Shown in pieces: positions 45,625 through 58,922 of a stretch of DNA of 64,000 bases. Made by a program: the position numbers and the translations under genes. The notes under the pieces were generated by a model. That model searched no databases and was not told where the DNA came from. It saw nothing but the letters and a program-made list of their open reading frames with translations. How positions within the stretch are numbered: position 1 is the stretch's first letter; each line of letters begins with the position of its first letter. Origin of the DNA: Hepsetus odoe. Its lineage: Eukaryota; Chordata; Actinopteri; Characiformes; Hepsetidae. Location of the stretch: positions 29,182,096 through 29,246,095 of the forward strand of contig CM029367.1 in the NCBI GenBank assembly GCA_017165825.1, written 5' to 3'.

Positions 45625-46720
45625 GTTTTATTTGAGCTTCTAGTAGTTATAATACTAATAAGTTAGAACTTTATTCATTCTTCTTCAAAATTACCATTTT
45701 GTAAATACAAAAAAATAATTTGCAAATAAAATTCTCAAAGACCATAGATTAATAAAGTCGTAGCTCGTGAAAGAGGTTCCTACTACATGCTTTTAGTCCT
45801 GATTTTGTATCTCAACAACAAGAACAGAGGCAAATCAGTATTCACACAGGGTTCACAAGCCTGCATCACAGATGCCCCCACTTATTGCCCCCGAATTAAC
45901 CTGAGCCCAAACTGCAAGGGATTACTGCCACATCCATTCTTTATTGTTGTTTAAATCACAAAACCCCAACATTTAACACCATGAATCCAACTTGACCAGC
46001 TTTAAGAGAATGTTTATGCAGCTACAAGTGAGAAAACCAGGCGTACTAACCAATAGTCCCACTAATATCAGCGGATAAATGGCTCATGTTAATCAAGAGA
46101 TGCATTGGCATCTCTGCACAGCTCCGTGCAACTGCAGGCACTTTGTATCTTAGATCTCTCTCAACAGTGCCCACACCTCAGCCAGATTTAGTGTGAATCG
46201 ATGTCTTATCAGATAAACCAGAGAAGTAAGCTGCTGCAAAGTCATACAAATAAAAAGCAACTCCATTTCAAACTGTATTAAATCATAATAAAAAAAAAAC
46301 TTTTAATTTTCACCATTACACTTTTTGTCTTGCTCATCAGCTAGAGGTAGTCCCATAAAATATCAGATTTTCCACATAGAGTAAGACATCTTTTCTCTGC
46401 TTTGCTGATTTCACCAGATTTTCTTGCTTGTGGAAGCGGGATGACTCCACCCCCCCTGCTTCAGAGCACCAATACTCATTTAACACCTGATGCAGCTAAT
46501 CAGGGTCCGGTGATGGACTGATTATCTGGAGCAGGTGTGTTAGACCTTCAGGAACAGGGGTGGTCACCTCTGGTTTGGATCAAGCTGAGGAGGATGTGTT
46601 TAAGCTTTGCTCAAGAGCTTCGTTAGATGAAAGAATGAATTTACTGAACACTGGTGTTTAATAATGGGCAAGTCGACACTAAGGGTGTTTGGAAATTAAT
46701 TTTTTTTTTTACTCCCGAAA
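45625..46720. other. Upstream of rexo1, no gene recognised
   Basis: AT-rich DNA; no CpG-rich promoter is evident before the rexo1 ATG. A MITE-like piece lies near 46460-46570. Confidence 0.5.
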
Positions 46721-49700
46721 ATGTTCCCTTCTACTGCATTCTTTGCTGCAATAGATTGTCCCTTTCTCCTTTGGGGCCAATGTGAGCGACCCTACTGTCT
46801 GTACAAACACACCAAAGAGCACAGTTCACGTCTGTCTGTTTGCAGTGCGACAGCTCTCACAGGTAGGCTTAATGTTTTTCAAAATGTCTCTCTAGTTCAG
46901 GAAAGCAATGTTTTTGTCAAAGTGGAGTAGCATGGTGAGACATCTGCATTTCCAATTTGTGCTGAATCTTTATCACCATGGTTTTTGTTTGTTAGTCTGT
47001 TTAGTTACATCATGGTTTCCCAGAAATGGTGGGTTTTGTGTTTTTGTTCTGAGAAACTGTAATTGATTAAAACAGCCTAATGTAGTGAATGTGTTTGCTT
47101 GTTTTATTAAGTAGATTCTTCTCTCCAATTAAAACTGTGCCCTAGGTCGTGGAGGTCACGGTGCCACCAGCAGAGCTTTTCACAGCCGAGAGCAGAGCCA
47201 TTCTTGTCTTTCAGAGCTGGAAAAAATCAACAAGGAGATTGAAGCAGTGAGGAGTGAGGTGGAGAAAGAACAAAAGAGACTTTCCCAGTACCAGTCAGAG
47301 CAGGAAGAGAGCACTAGTGCTAGCCCGGAGGGATACTCTAACTGCAGATCAACTGGGTCTAAAGACCAGAATGGAAACCGGCTGAGATCTAAAAAGAATG
47401 CTGCTATGGTTTCTCACTCCCCTCCTTGCAAATATGTGGTTGATCGCAGCAGACCCAAAACCGATCTGGAATATGACCCTTGTTCAAATTTTTCTTCTGA
47501 CCTGCGGTCTGGCATCTCAAAAGACAAAGTGAAGCTAGTCAGCAGAGCAGATCTAGAAAGTCACCCCAAGACCAAAGGAAATGCAAAAGACAAGTGTGCA
47601 GACCCAGACCAGTCACCATCTTGTAGTTTTAAGGATTCAGATGATGAGGGTACTCTCATCATTGACGTTCCACCTCTAGAAAATAGTCGAAGGCAAAGCA
47701 GACTTCAAAAACAAAGCATGCAAACTCATGAAGATACGGTCATGGAAAATGAAATGGAAAATAAAAGGCAGTCAAAGACATATGCGGATGTTAACATGGC
47801 TGGAGAATCACCAGAAGTGTTACCTTTGGAAAAGGAGGAGGGGAAGTTAAAGCCCTCAAAGAAAGGCATTGCAAAACTGCTCGATTCCCCTGAGAGGAAT
47901 CTTTTCATCGATAATCCAAATCAACAGAATGACCCAGGAAATACAAAGCACTCCAAGCTTCAAAGAATAAAAGTACCATCTGAAGGTGTACACAGTCCTG
48001 GATATGGACCAACTGAAGATGTGCAGACATCTTCGGTTGAGTGCATGATGACCAGTGAAGAACCCAATTCAACCAAGAGGATGGTTGTCACTGGTGTAGA
48101 AAACGTCCAAAAGAGCTTGAAGCAAAGCCCACAAAGCACCAAGAGTGACACAATCATAGAGGAGCTCTCAAAGCACCCACCAACTGGAACAGACAATTCC
48201 CTGAAATCTCATGAAATTGCTGGGCCTTCCTCAATATCAAATATTCCAGAGTCTGTGCCTGCAAGAAGACCGAATCTTGTTGGAAATGAAGAAAAGGTAC
48301 AGAACATGGAAAATGTCCTAGATGATATTTCTATATGTCTGGACCACCTACGAAATGAAAGTGAAAACATCCCTTGCCCTTCAGTTGTTGAAGAATTTGT
48401 TCTTGAGAATATCCCTTCTGCATCTGATTGCTCAACGAAGATGGATGAGGATATTTCGCTACGCTCGACCAAAACTGGTGTGCAAAGTGTGAGTGTTGGG
48501 AGAACAGGACCTGAGGAACAGAAAAACTGCCCATTGAGTTTTGCTGAGAAAGTAGACAACCTGCCCTTCAGGTGCCCACCACAGGCCCCCCAAGAAATGA
48601 TGTTTCAGGATTATTTCCCCTCCACATTTCCAGCATTGAATAAGGAGGCTGGGACTATTCAGAACCCCCTGACCTCTGCTGAAACATATTGGCCAACTGG
48701 ACAAAAATTTCTCAGTGAACCTGTTGTTCAGAACATGCCTGTATATATTTCTGGAACTGACACCGTATGTGTTCCTTCTGCACAGTCAATAAAGTTGCAT
48801 AACCCGGCAACCGCATCAATGGATTTGACTTCCAGTCAGGTTCATCACAAGCCACCTTCATCTATTTCCTCAGGCATCACCCAAGGAATAGACAGTCCTT
48901 CACAGATCTCTTCCCCTGTTTTAATGGATCCTGAAAATAATAAAGTCATAGAAATTGGGTCTAGTTCCTCAGAGGAGCTCAATTACTCTGACCTTGACCT
49001 TTCAGAGAGTGATCCAATGGAAGAGTGCTACAGAATCTTTATGGAAGCTAACGGTGATGAAAATCCCACAGCCCAAACTGATGTGCCAGTAAGTAGATGG
49101 GTATTTAATAGGGTTGAGCTAAACAAAGAAGTAGATCCTCATGCTTCTTTCTGCAGGTGGATGTCCCAAAGATGCCAGAGGCTGAGGAGTTTGTCAAACC
49201 ACCTCCTGCTCAGAAGAAAAGAGTAGCCCATGTTGCAAAGTGTGAGGTAATATAATTTGGCTTATGTGACCAAGTTTAAGGGGGTGGTTAAAAACAAATG
49301 TTGCTAACGTAATGAGGGCTGCACTGAAGATCCTCACTAGTATTACTGGCTGAACTGCAACTTATATTTTCAAGCAAGTCTTCCTAAGCCTGCCATACAA
49401 AAAACAGTGATATAGTCTTATTACGGCTCCTGGTACACCTGAACCTAAATGATTGAGGTCCCTAGAACTTTAATGGCCTCATTCAGGTGTAGTAAGAACT
49501 GAAACAGAACAAAGATATGAACTGGGTAAAGGTCTCCCAGGACAGTGTCCAGGAACTCTGTTTCTCAGCGAGTTATCTCCGTTATTGCTCAGCAGGTCAG
49601 TAAGGGCAAAGCACAAGTTATCGTGCCTCTAAGAGATGGAAGCACGCAGTTACCCATGCCTACCAGAAGCCAGCAATGCCAGAAGAGAGCAACGGCGCTT

Positions 49701-52700
49701 ACAGCAGCAGTGAAAGGATGCCATTCCTTTATTGCAGCCAATGCTCCCAAAAGAGTCTTTACACCAGCTGTTATTCCTCCAAGCCCCGTACAAAATGGTG
49801 AGTCATCTTATTAGACCTGAGACCCAAATCCAATCCAACACAGTTAATGGGGGGAAATCAGTTCTTTACACATTCACCCTCATGAAGTATTTAGAATATT
49901 CCACAAGGCACGTTTTCAACAGGAAGGGGAAAACGTTCAGCTTTCTTAAGATCATGAGTGGAAGAAAGGTTCTCATTATTTTTTTCCATTATGGTACTGA
50001 TGGATCCCTTTGAGAACACAGTTTTGCTAATCAATTACAAATTGAAAATGTGTATGCCAAGGGATGCATTGTGTGTTTGCTATTTCAATCTTGTTTCTTT
50101 CAACCTGGGTACTCCTTTAATGTGGTCAGCCCAGAAACACAAAATATTTCTTCCAGAGATGGAAAACACAATTTGGATGGTTAAATGCACATCATCTTGG
50201 ATTCAGTGTTACTTAGAAAATGACTAAATGGACAAAAATTGTGGAATCATTCTTGTTGGCAGCAGTCGTAATGACCTTTTCAATTGCAAGCTAAGACGAG
50301 CAGGTGTTCTTTAGTCATTTGACCCTGTATATGCCTTCTTAAACGCACTATAAATAAAATGTGTATGTAATGTTGCTGGTTTAAAGATCCATTTGTATTT
50401 TTAGCCTATGTGAATATCATCCCAGTTGGCACAACCCTACGAATAGGCTCCAATCTGCACCTGATTGTTCCAGAAGGGAATTGCGCTTTGCCAGTCACGC
50501 TAATTCCAGCTACTGTGCCCATAACGCGTCCACTTCATCAGCCTTCTCAGAACTTGCAGCCTATACAACCAGCCAACTACACCCCTGCAAAGGTGAGTTT
50601 ACTGGTGAGATTTGCGTTTTGAATTTCTCAACTGGCTTGTATGCAGTTTGTTTCATAGACTTTTATCAATCTTTCAACAGTCAATTTCCATAAAGCGCAA
50701 AGCAAAAGCACGTGTGGACGTTGGGGTGAAGGTTCCACATGACGTTCGGCAGCGATACGTGAACCTGTTTGTGGAGGAGTTCCTGAAAACATCAGCCACT
50801 GTGCAGGATGCCTTTGAGAAGGTTTGCATGGGAACGATCTTGAAGAACATGGCCTGGATTTGTCATTTGTAGTACAAACCTTCTGCTTCACGTTTCTTTG
50901 TCCCAGGCACTGGCAGAAGAGAAGACAGTGTTTGACCGCAGCATCAATAAATTAAAGTATTTAAGTGTAGCGGTCAATGCACTCAAGAGACTTAAAAACC
51001 AAAACACTGCTCCTGCCAAATGTACGTAAATTCAGAGCAGTAAATACTTTTTTAACAAGGTTGGCAGTCTTTAGATGACCTATCATGGCATGTGGTGGTC
51101 GGTCTCATACTCGGGTCACTGGCCCTGTTTTTACTGTACAGTTTCCAGCGAAATGGATGCAGGGGCATCCAGAGGGAATGTGCAGCTCAATACTCAAGCA
51201 CTCCTGGGAACCGGTAAGAGCACCATTAGCTCTCATTTCAGGATCACATTAAAGTGTCCATCTTCTTGGTATTAATATCAGTTTCATCCGATTCATTATG
51301 TACGAACGTGGGATGCAGTGTGCTTTAGGGAAGGTAATGCATTTAAGTGTTGTGTATACTGAGCTAATGCTGAACCAAGTCACATGAATATTGCATTTGC
51401 CAGGGATCTCAGTTTGGAATTAACAGACTATGGGTGCTGATCTGGGATCAGCATCATTTGTCATTGTAACAATATAAAAACTAGAGCCATTGCAGTTTCT
51501 TTCCCCTTCACTGGAACACCTGATTTCAGCTTGTGAATTCTTGGCTTTGGCCCTCTGGGACTTCACTCAACACCTTTAAAGGGTTCATATCATAGAAAAA
51601 CAGACTTAAATGTTGAATGCAAACTTTGCACAATTCATTCCCCAGTCTGTGAAACCGGAACTATTCTTCAAAAAGAATTCACTGTTTTTCTGGTGTAATG
51701 AAATCAACACATTCACATCTCTGTACCAAAGTTTACACCCATTCATGTTGTTCTAAGCAGCTTTTCAGGCTAGCCTAAGGCAGCCAGTCAGACCAGAGAT
51801 CATTGGCACAGATGAGCCTTGAATCATAGTAATGAAAACATCCATTCGTTCTTCAGATTTTCAAAATAACTTTTGTGATTCGGATGCCATCAGTGGACCT
51901 TTTGGGTTGCATAGGTGGGATAAAATGTTGGGTAAACAGGAAAGGCAGCTCGTGTGTGTGTATATAAGAATGGACTGATCTTGAGTGAACGTGATTAATT
52001 GTCTCCATTGCTTCCAAGGTGATGCTGCACTCTTTGATCAGCTGAAGGAGCATATTCTAACTGAGGCCATGCTGAGAGAGAACAACTTCCCTCGAAAACA
52101 CCCAAGCATAACTGGCTTTGCCATCCAATATGGAGACAACAAGAAGGGCACTGGGGATGGTGGGTTCTTCTGAAAAATGGCTTCACAGTAAACTAGAGGA
52201 ACCGTGCTCTCTGTTCCTGAAGATGTGCCATGCTTTAGCTTATCCAATTGTAATCCAACACATCTGGATTTAATTTTCAGGGACTGCTTAGGACTTTGGA
52301 TCAGTGGTGTTAGGTTAGTGTTGGAACTCCACTCTGCATAACGGCACTGCTCAAGAAGCCAAAATTTAAACCCTACCTTTTAGTTATTTGGTTCAAGCCT
52401 GAATGTGAAATGTTTTTGGACACACTTTTGGAAAACCTGAGCACCAGAAGCTGGGTTGAGTTCTCTGACTGTTGTCTGATGTTTCTGTAAGTTGCTTATG
52501 TTGAGTAATGAATATTTGGCCTGTGTTTTTTATAAATGTTGATTAACCATAATGGAAATTGGCTCCAGCTTTCAGAAGGATTTGCTGTCGCTGTGGAACT
52601 ACTTTCTCGGTCAACCAGACTGGAAAACACACTCGCAAAGATGAATGCAACTATCATTATGGGAAAGTCATAGAAAACAGAGGTGGGGAAAGCTATCCTT

Positions 52701-55700
52701 TTGATATTTCGTTCATGGTGTAGGTGTATTTTAATGGTTTTCATATAGTATTTTCCCATCGCAGTGCCTGGTGGAGTGGAGACACGGTATAGCTGCTGTG
52801 AGAATGCTGTTGGTGCACCTGGTTGCCAAGTGTTCAAGGTAGAAAGACTGGGAGTCTAATGAAATATGGGAAGGTTGTCAAGCTTTGTTAGGTGTTTAGC
52901 TTTGTTCTAGGGCAACTGAAGGTTGATCTAGGTTGGCCAACACCAGAATTTTATCTCTTTATATAAAATGTAGCATCAAAATGTCAAATGAAGTAAAACC
53001 TCCAACTAGAGTGAGCACTCAGCTTAACTGGCCTGGGTATGTTAACCTATATAAATGGCCCATACTCTCGAGAGGTGCTGTTGGTTGACCTTGTCCTTAT
53101 TGCCAAATTTTATTACAATCCAACATGGGTTAAATGAGTGCATGAGGATGTTAAATGACTGTGTTGACCCTGTGAATAGGAGATTGAAAGTTTTATCCCT
53201 GTTTATGCCCCAGCTAACCATGGCTGGGTGTCCTGCAGGGCCAAAGTGCCATTGGTTTCTCTGGGTGGGTAGAACTAGAGCTCCTCAAAACATGTTGAGC
53301 TTTCAGTGATATCAGGGGGACTTGGACAAAGGGTATTCACCCTCATAGTATTGTCCAGTATTGTGACTGGCCTAGGCAAGAAAACTGGACAGAAGTAAAT
53401 AAGGGAACATTTGTCTGTTGCCCAAAGGATCAAATGCTATTTATTTTAATAAATCAGCAGGAATCTGTTGATACTGGTACTATTTTGTGTTTTAGCTCCA
53501 TGTCCATGATGCAGTAAGTCTCCAGGGCTTTGTGAGCAGCCTTCCCTGTGATCGAGCAGGCTGCCCAGGCATTTATGCCATTGATACTGTGATGGTAAAT
53601 TTTCATTCATTTACATCCATTAACCTCCTCTTTGGCCTTCCACTTAATTTCCCAGAAGCTCCATCCTAAACATCCTTTTGTATTAGTCATCTCTCCACAT
53701 GAATCATGTTCCCTGGCTGTCTCAAAGTTGTCCAGCCTGAGCTGTCCCTCTAATATATGTTCCTAATCTTGTCCATCCTCATTACTCCCAATGAAAATCT
53801 CTACATATTTGACACCAGCTCCAGTGAGTGTGTCTTCGTTAGGGCCACCATCTCCAACCTGTTTAACATTGCTGGTCTCACTACCATCCTGTAAACCTTT
53901 CCTTTCAGTCTTGCTTGTAACCGTCTGACACTCTTCTCCATCCATTCCAACCTGCCTGCAATTTCTTCTCACCTCTCTTCCACGCTCCCCGTTACTCTGA
54001 ACTGTTCCCAAGTTCCTATACTCCTTCACCTCCACTCCCTGCATCCTACTCATTCTGCTGTTCTTTAACCAGCTGTAAATGTGCCCTAGATTATGGCAGC
54101 ATGAGATGAGGTTTCCAATGCTTGTGGCTTCTTGAGTGTCCTCACTTTACCCCTCCTTTTCAGTGCTACACCACTCAGGGACTAGAACTAGTAAGAGTCA
54201 CCGTGGTCAACACCAGTCTACAGGTCATCTATGACACGTTTGTTAAGCCTAACAATGAGGTCATTGACTACAACACCAGGTACAGAGATAATGTGTCTTG
54301 ACAGCTAGCTATAAATAACATGATTGAAGATGGGGATGAAATGAAGTCCTCCTCATCCTGTCCAGGTTCTCAGGGGTCAGTGAGGATGACATGAAGGGCA
54401 GCAGTTCATCTTTACAAGATGTGCAAGCTGTGCTTTCGAGCTTCATCAGTGCGGACACCGTTCTGGTTGGGCATGGTTTGGAAAATGACCTGTGTGCTCT
54501 CAAAGTGAGTTATGTGCTTCTGCTGTTCCTTCTCTTGCTGTCTCGCACTTCTCAGCAGGGTTGTTGCTGAGGCCACATTACTATCCTGCATTGTTTTACC
54601 GTGGATGTTTCCCTAACTCTGGTCCTGGAGGTGCACTGCATATGAGCTTATGCTCCTCCCAACACAATATTCACCTTCAGGTCATTAACAGCCCATGTTC
54701 AGTTGAAGTAGATGTGTTAAAGCAGGCAAAGTGCTAAAATTAGCAGTGCAGGAGGCCTCAAGGACCAGAGCTATTTTAACAATATGTTGATTTTGCCACA
54801 TTGTGGGCTAAAGGGCTGAAATGGAGGATATTTATTCACAAAAACCAACTCCGTCCCAGTGGCAATCACTAATTATCAGTGTATGATTCAATAGCCACCA
54901 CAGCAAAATGCCTGGGCCTCAATCTAACCATAAACGCAAAGGAATGGGAATACAAGTGAAGGTTGTGAGATCCGTGTAATCCCCCAAATGCTTTTCAGCT
55001 TCTCCACAGCACGGTGGTTGACACATCCGTGGTGTTCCCCCACCGGCTGGGTCCGCCGCACAAGCGAGAGCTCAACAGCCTGACGGCAGAGTACCTCATG
55101 AGGATAATCCAGGAGAGCGGTAGGTTCAGCTCATTAAATCATTTGCTCCGTTAAACCCATCTTTAATCAACCGTGTGACTGAAGCCTGTTCAAAACAAGG
55201 TCTGCAGGACCCCCAGAGTATTTGAACCATTGTGCTTTTCACTGTTCCTGCTTCCAACATTTTAGATTTTAATTATAAAGCGAGACCGGGTGTGGTCAAT
55301 ATGGGCATCTTTTGTCATGTTATAGTTTTAAAACAAACTAGGCACAGTGATTTATCCAAGTGTGGAGAATTCATTTGCTCCATGCTCCTCAAAATGGACA
55401 CCTTTCAGTGTCCTCAAAAATCTTTCTCAAACTTCAATCTCATTCACCTTTTTAATAGTACATTTTCGGGGGATTTCGTACTAACGTTAACTTCACCAAA
55501 TTTAGTACCGAAAACTGCAGTATGTAAACCGCAGGGCACATGCAATAATACAGGTAACGGCAGCACGGTTGCTGCAGCATTGAAGTGCAAAAATGGCATG
55601 CATAAAACAGGTGTCAAGGTGGAGGGGAAAAAATGGACACTAAGGCATCAAATAGAAAGTTAAGGCTGTGTATTTAAAAACCACTCTGCACACATCGGGG

Positions 55701-56649
55701 CGATGGTACTGACCTGTTACCAAGCAACAACCTGGTAAAATGCTAACAGAAAATGCTGGATATCTTGGTGAAACAGAACAAATCTGCTAGCCTGAAGTGG
55801 CAAACGTGCGTGCTCATGCAGTGGACTTCCTCCTCCTCTCAGACCTGGTACATCATGCTCTGCACACTTGCTTTCCCCTTCTTTGAACAGCCGCATGAGG
55901 AACTTGTTCATTCAGAAGTTGAAGCGAGTGTTCTAAACCTGACAAAGGATCATGAAGACTGTGAACTCCTGGTGCAGAGTTTACATAGGACATCTATTTT
56001 AAGCTACTCGTCTCAGAAAAGGGCTTTAATTAAAAATGGCGTATCTTAGGTTTAAGGTGTGCCTTCTGCCCTTTACTTTACTGGTAAGTTCTCTTCTGGT
56101 CCATGACATGTTTCCCAGGCCTTGTCCAAGAGCCACTCTGGGCTGAATATTTTCACAACGCCCAGCACTGATCTGATCCAACTACTCAGCTCATTAATCC
56201 CTTGCTGTGGTGAAATGTGTTAAGGCTATTTATGGATATTATACATGGTGGTATAGGTTTAAAAGAAATAATAATAATCTGTGGTTCCAATAGTGGCATC
56301 AGAAGGGGGGTTGGAGTGCTATGTCCTCTGACCTCTGTTTTGTTCCCCTGAGTCAATATAGGAGCTAAGTTAGTGAGGCCATGGAGTTTGAAGTATGCCT
56401 CTACTTTAGCACTCAAGTTTAATTCCTCTATTGCTGTATTTACACCTCTAGGAAATGGTCCAGTCTGCACAATCATCCACAATTGCTGCAGTCTGCATGT
56501 AATTGCATAGCCATATCGAGCGTGTTATTTCAGTGGTTTTCTCTGTTTGTGTCACAGTGCAAGGACATGACTCCCGAGAAGACGCTGTAGCCTGTATGGA
56601 ACTCATGCTGTGGAAGGTGAAGGAGGATGCAAAAGTGAAAAGATGGTGA
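46721..56649 (+). CDS. rexo1: REXO1-type RNA exonuclease / elongin-A-binding protein, catalytic Glu replaced (16 exons)
   Basis: Exons: 46721-46862, 47146-49088, 49157-49246, 49569-49797, 50405-50592, 50681-50821, 50907-51021, 51142-51213, 52019-52159, 52569-52682, 52765-52838, 53496-53594, 54164-54279, 54366-54504, 54999-55119, 56558-56649; all phases match, 1271 aa (human REXO1 has 1221). REXO1 proteins are nuclear, with an elongin-A-binding region and a C-terminal DEDDh 3'-5' exonuclease domain. Visible: N-terminal CCCH-like finger (C13, C21, C26, H30), a long disordered acidic/Ser-rich exon 2 with KYVVD and SDPMEECYRIF blocks, the EloA-BP1 helical region (about 885-945, RQRYVNLFVEEFLK), a Cys-rich zinc region (about 1025-1080, ICCRC), and the exonuclease domain from about 1109. 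Of the DEDDh residues, D1113, D1196, H1245 and D1250 are present, but the second position (E in D-C-E-M) is V1115. It may be a fish paralogue rather than the strict orthologue. Confidence 0.9.
47146..49088 (+). CDS. rexo1: rexo1 large exon 2 (disordered middle region)
   Basis: The exon encodes residues about 48-695. It begins with a short coiled-coil-like stretch (EKINKEIEAVRSEVEKEQ) conserved with human REXO1 and then the KYVVD..RPKTDLEYDP block. The rest is low-complexity and rich in S, E, K and P, and ends with the acidic SDPMEECYRIF segment. Its reading frame stays open past the donor (CCA followed by GTAAGT, 49089) to a stop at 49224-49226, but those last codons are intron 2 and an out-of-frame reading of exon 3. 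Intron 2 is only 68 bases. Confidence 0.9.
53496..53594 (+). CDS. rexo1: rexo1 exon 12 carrying the altered Exo I motif
   Basis: Encodes residues 1084-1116 and ends with I-Y-A-I-D-T-V-M at the donor GTAAAT. In REXO1 and its relatives the matching motif is Y-A-L-D-C-E-M. The first Asp is kept, but the Glu that helps coordinate the two catalytic metals is Val. The next exon continues normally with C-Y-T-T. Confidence 0.9.
53600..54065 (-). pseudogene. Decayed non-LTR ORF2 fragment in rexo1 intron 12
   Basis: Matches the inner part of the copies at 42840 and 61380 (CCTCTAATATATGTTCCTAATC, CTGTAAACCTTTCCTTT). Many frameshifts. Confidence 0.65.
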
Positions 56650-56870
56650 CCCCAATAAAGCTCATGCCTGCCCCTTTGTCCTGATGTTGAAATGTCCTAG
56701 GACTCTTGCTTCTATAAAACAGTTCACCTGTTGTTGCTTGTTTTTTGGGTGGCTGGCATTTTGTGCATGTATATAATGATTTGTTTGTGTTTCTGATTAT
56801 TTTCCCACGTTTTGCTTTATTGAAAAGCCAGCATTTCTGTTGAAATAAAACAACTGGTGGAGGAGGAGGG
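56650..56870 (+). other. rexo1: rexo1 3' UTR
   Basis: AATAAA lies 4 bases after the stop (56654-56659), probably too close on its own for the usual end, and again at 56844-56849. A short UTR ending near 56870 fits best. Confidence 0.5.
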
Positions 56871-57598
56871 CACTATGGGGAAAGAAAATGGAAAAAAAAA
56901 TGGGTTCACTTGTGGACTGTGAGGGGGAATTAATAGTAAATGCACTGCAGCGATCCTTGTGTTGCGAGACTTATTTGAACTGTTATCCGCAGTATATCCA
57001 TGCATGCTGGCACTTCTACTGTGCTATCAGCTCGTTAACTAATTTGCTGATTGATTAATTGGTCCCAAAGCCTGAATCGTTAACAAAAGCCAATATCTGA
57101 CCCTGGCCTAGTTTGGAAAGGCTTTTTGCTTGTAGCCAGTACCCACCGTTTACGGTCCCTGAGTTTTGGGTTTTTTTATTTATCAATTATATACAAGTAA
57201 ACTTATGTAAACCATTTTATTAGCAGTTTTTCAGGAACGGATATTCATGGCATGTAAGTTGGGTGCACCTTTATAATAACTCCGTGTGGAAGAATGGAAA
57301 GGCTAAAAGTCATTTTAAAGGGTAATTCTGTCACTTTTTTTTTAATAATGTATGGTTAATCCAGAAGCCTTCTATTCTGCTTCAACACCCTCTACTAGTC
57401 CAACATGAATGTATTGAAAAAAATGACATTTAGGGCCAAAATCTTGGTTCAAAGCTTTTAGTAACAAGACTGAAAACCCCTTTTGAAGTCCTGGGCTGGA
57501 GGCCTATGGTTCAAGTTTGTTCCTCCTGTCAGGCCTTGTGAGGTGCAAGTTGAGACATTATCCATTATTTTCTTTCAGGGAGTGAAGAGCTGCTATAG
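56871..57598. other. Downstream of rexo1, no gene recognised
   Basis: AT-rich unique DNA. Confidence 0.6.
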
Positions 57599-57830
57599 CT
57601 GTTGTTCTTTCGCCTGCTCCCGTTTAGGCATCTGTTTCCATTTCTTCCTGTCCACTGCATCTTCCTCCTTCAAAATGACCATGTCCTTTCTCTGTCCTTT
57701 CTCACTACATCCATAAACCACCTCCTAGGCTTTCCACTTTTCCACTTTCCTGGCAGCTCCATATTCAACATCCTCCTCCCGATATAATCATCGTCTCTCC
57801 TCTAAACATGTCCAAACCAATGCTTGTTAA
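57599..57830 (-). pseudogene. Non-LTR ORF2 3' fragment
   Basis: Tail CCTGCTCCCGTTTAGGCATC and the CTTCCTCCTTCAAAATGACC region, decayed. Confidence 0.65.
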
Positions 57831-57834
57831 GCCT

Positions 57835-58740
57835 GGATAAACCTAGCTTCCTTAGGCTAGGGCAAGGCATCTCAAGATCAGCACTTCTGATCATAGAGAG
57901 TCAAAACTAGGGAAGAAGGTTTCATCTGAAAAGGGCAGGCGCTCATGTGATCAACTGTTTGAGACTAATTGAATTGACAGTGGAATCAGGTTTGCATCTG
58001 CTTGACTGTTCTGGAAACCCCAGTGGCTGCAGATAAGATGACTCTGGTCTAAAGCTTCAGCTACCATAGTTCTAGTGGAATCAACAAAGGGCTAGTGTGG
58101 TTACAGTGGAGTTATGTTTGCTGACTGGGGCTGTAGACCCACCTGGAGTAACCTTTCCCTCTACTTCCTGAATCCTGGAACACCTCGGACAACCACGTCC
58201 AACTAGTAGCACTGTTTTACTGCCAGACCATGACTCCCACTGTTACTGTTTTGCCTGAAGCGCTCGCCAGGGTTGCTTCCACTCTGGAAGGACTTTCTGT
58301 TGCAATGTGGGGGTTGAGTGAGGCACCAGCATCTGTATTGCCTTCAATTATGGTAGTGACAGCTGGGCCAGAGCTGCAGATGATGGACTGTGAGTCTGGA
58401 CTGTCTGGGAGACTACATGGTATGTGAGATCCTTGACAATACAGGTTGTCGTGGTGGAGAGTTCAGCTGTCTGGTTCTTAAGCCAGACCTCCCAGCCTCT
58501 TGATATTGCTCTATTCTGACTCACAACACATGCATACAACATGGACCTGCTGGGACTGCTGAAGTCCAGTATTTAATTAAGAAAACACTATGCACAGTTA
58601 TTAGAAATCATTTAAAGTTCATTTTAAAGTATACATGTGCCATAATTGCAGATGTGAGTAATATATGAGGATCAACTCGTTTAAAATTCTTATGAATATG
58701 TGAAATTAAATAATTACAGGTTTCGGAGAGACTGAGATTT
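57835..58740. other. Intergenic, no gene recognised
   Basis: 58230-58430 is GC-richer with a 65-codon open frame, without recognisable homology. Confidence 0.5.
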
Positions 58741-58922
58741 CTGCTTCTGAATCGCAGACCAGTAGGTTGCCCTTAAGTACACTTGAGCAAGGTACAGTCC
58801 CCATCACTGCTCCTCAGTCACTTTAAATAGCTGCCCCCTACTGTACCGTGTGTATGGGTGAAAAGCACAGGATGCATTTTTTGGGGGGTTCATGGAGTGT
58901 TGTTTACTCATAAGAGTTACTA
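58741..58922 (+). mobile_element. SINE family A (plus), 5'-truncated
   Basis: Starts within the B-box region (CAGACCAGTAGGTTGCCC) and ends near AAGAGTTACTATAAAAG. Confidence 0.75.

Noticed and set aside
55232..56049. Two ORFs of 143 and 98 codons in rexo1 intron 15
   Set aside because: Within an intron whose exons join in phase without them; no known domain.
58230..58427. 65-aa GC-rich ORF downstream of rexo1
   Set aside because: No recognised family, no splice context.
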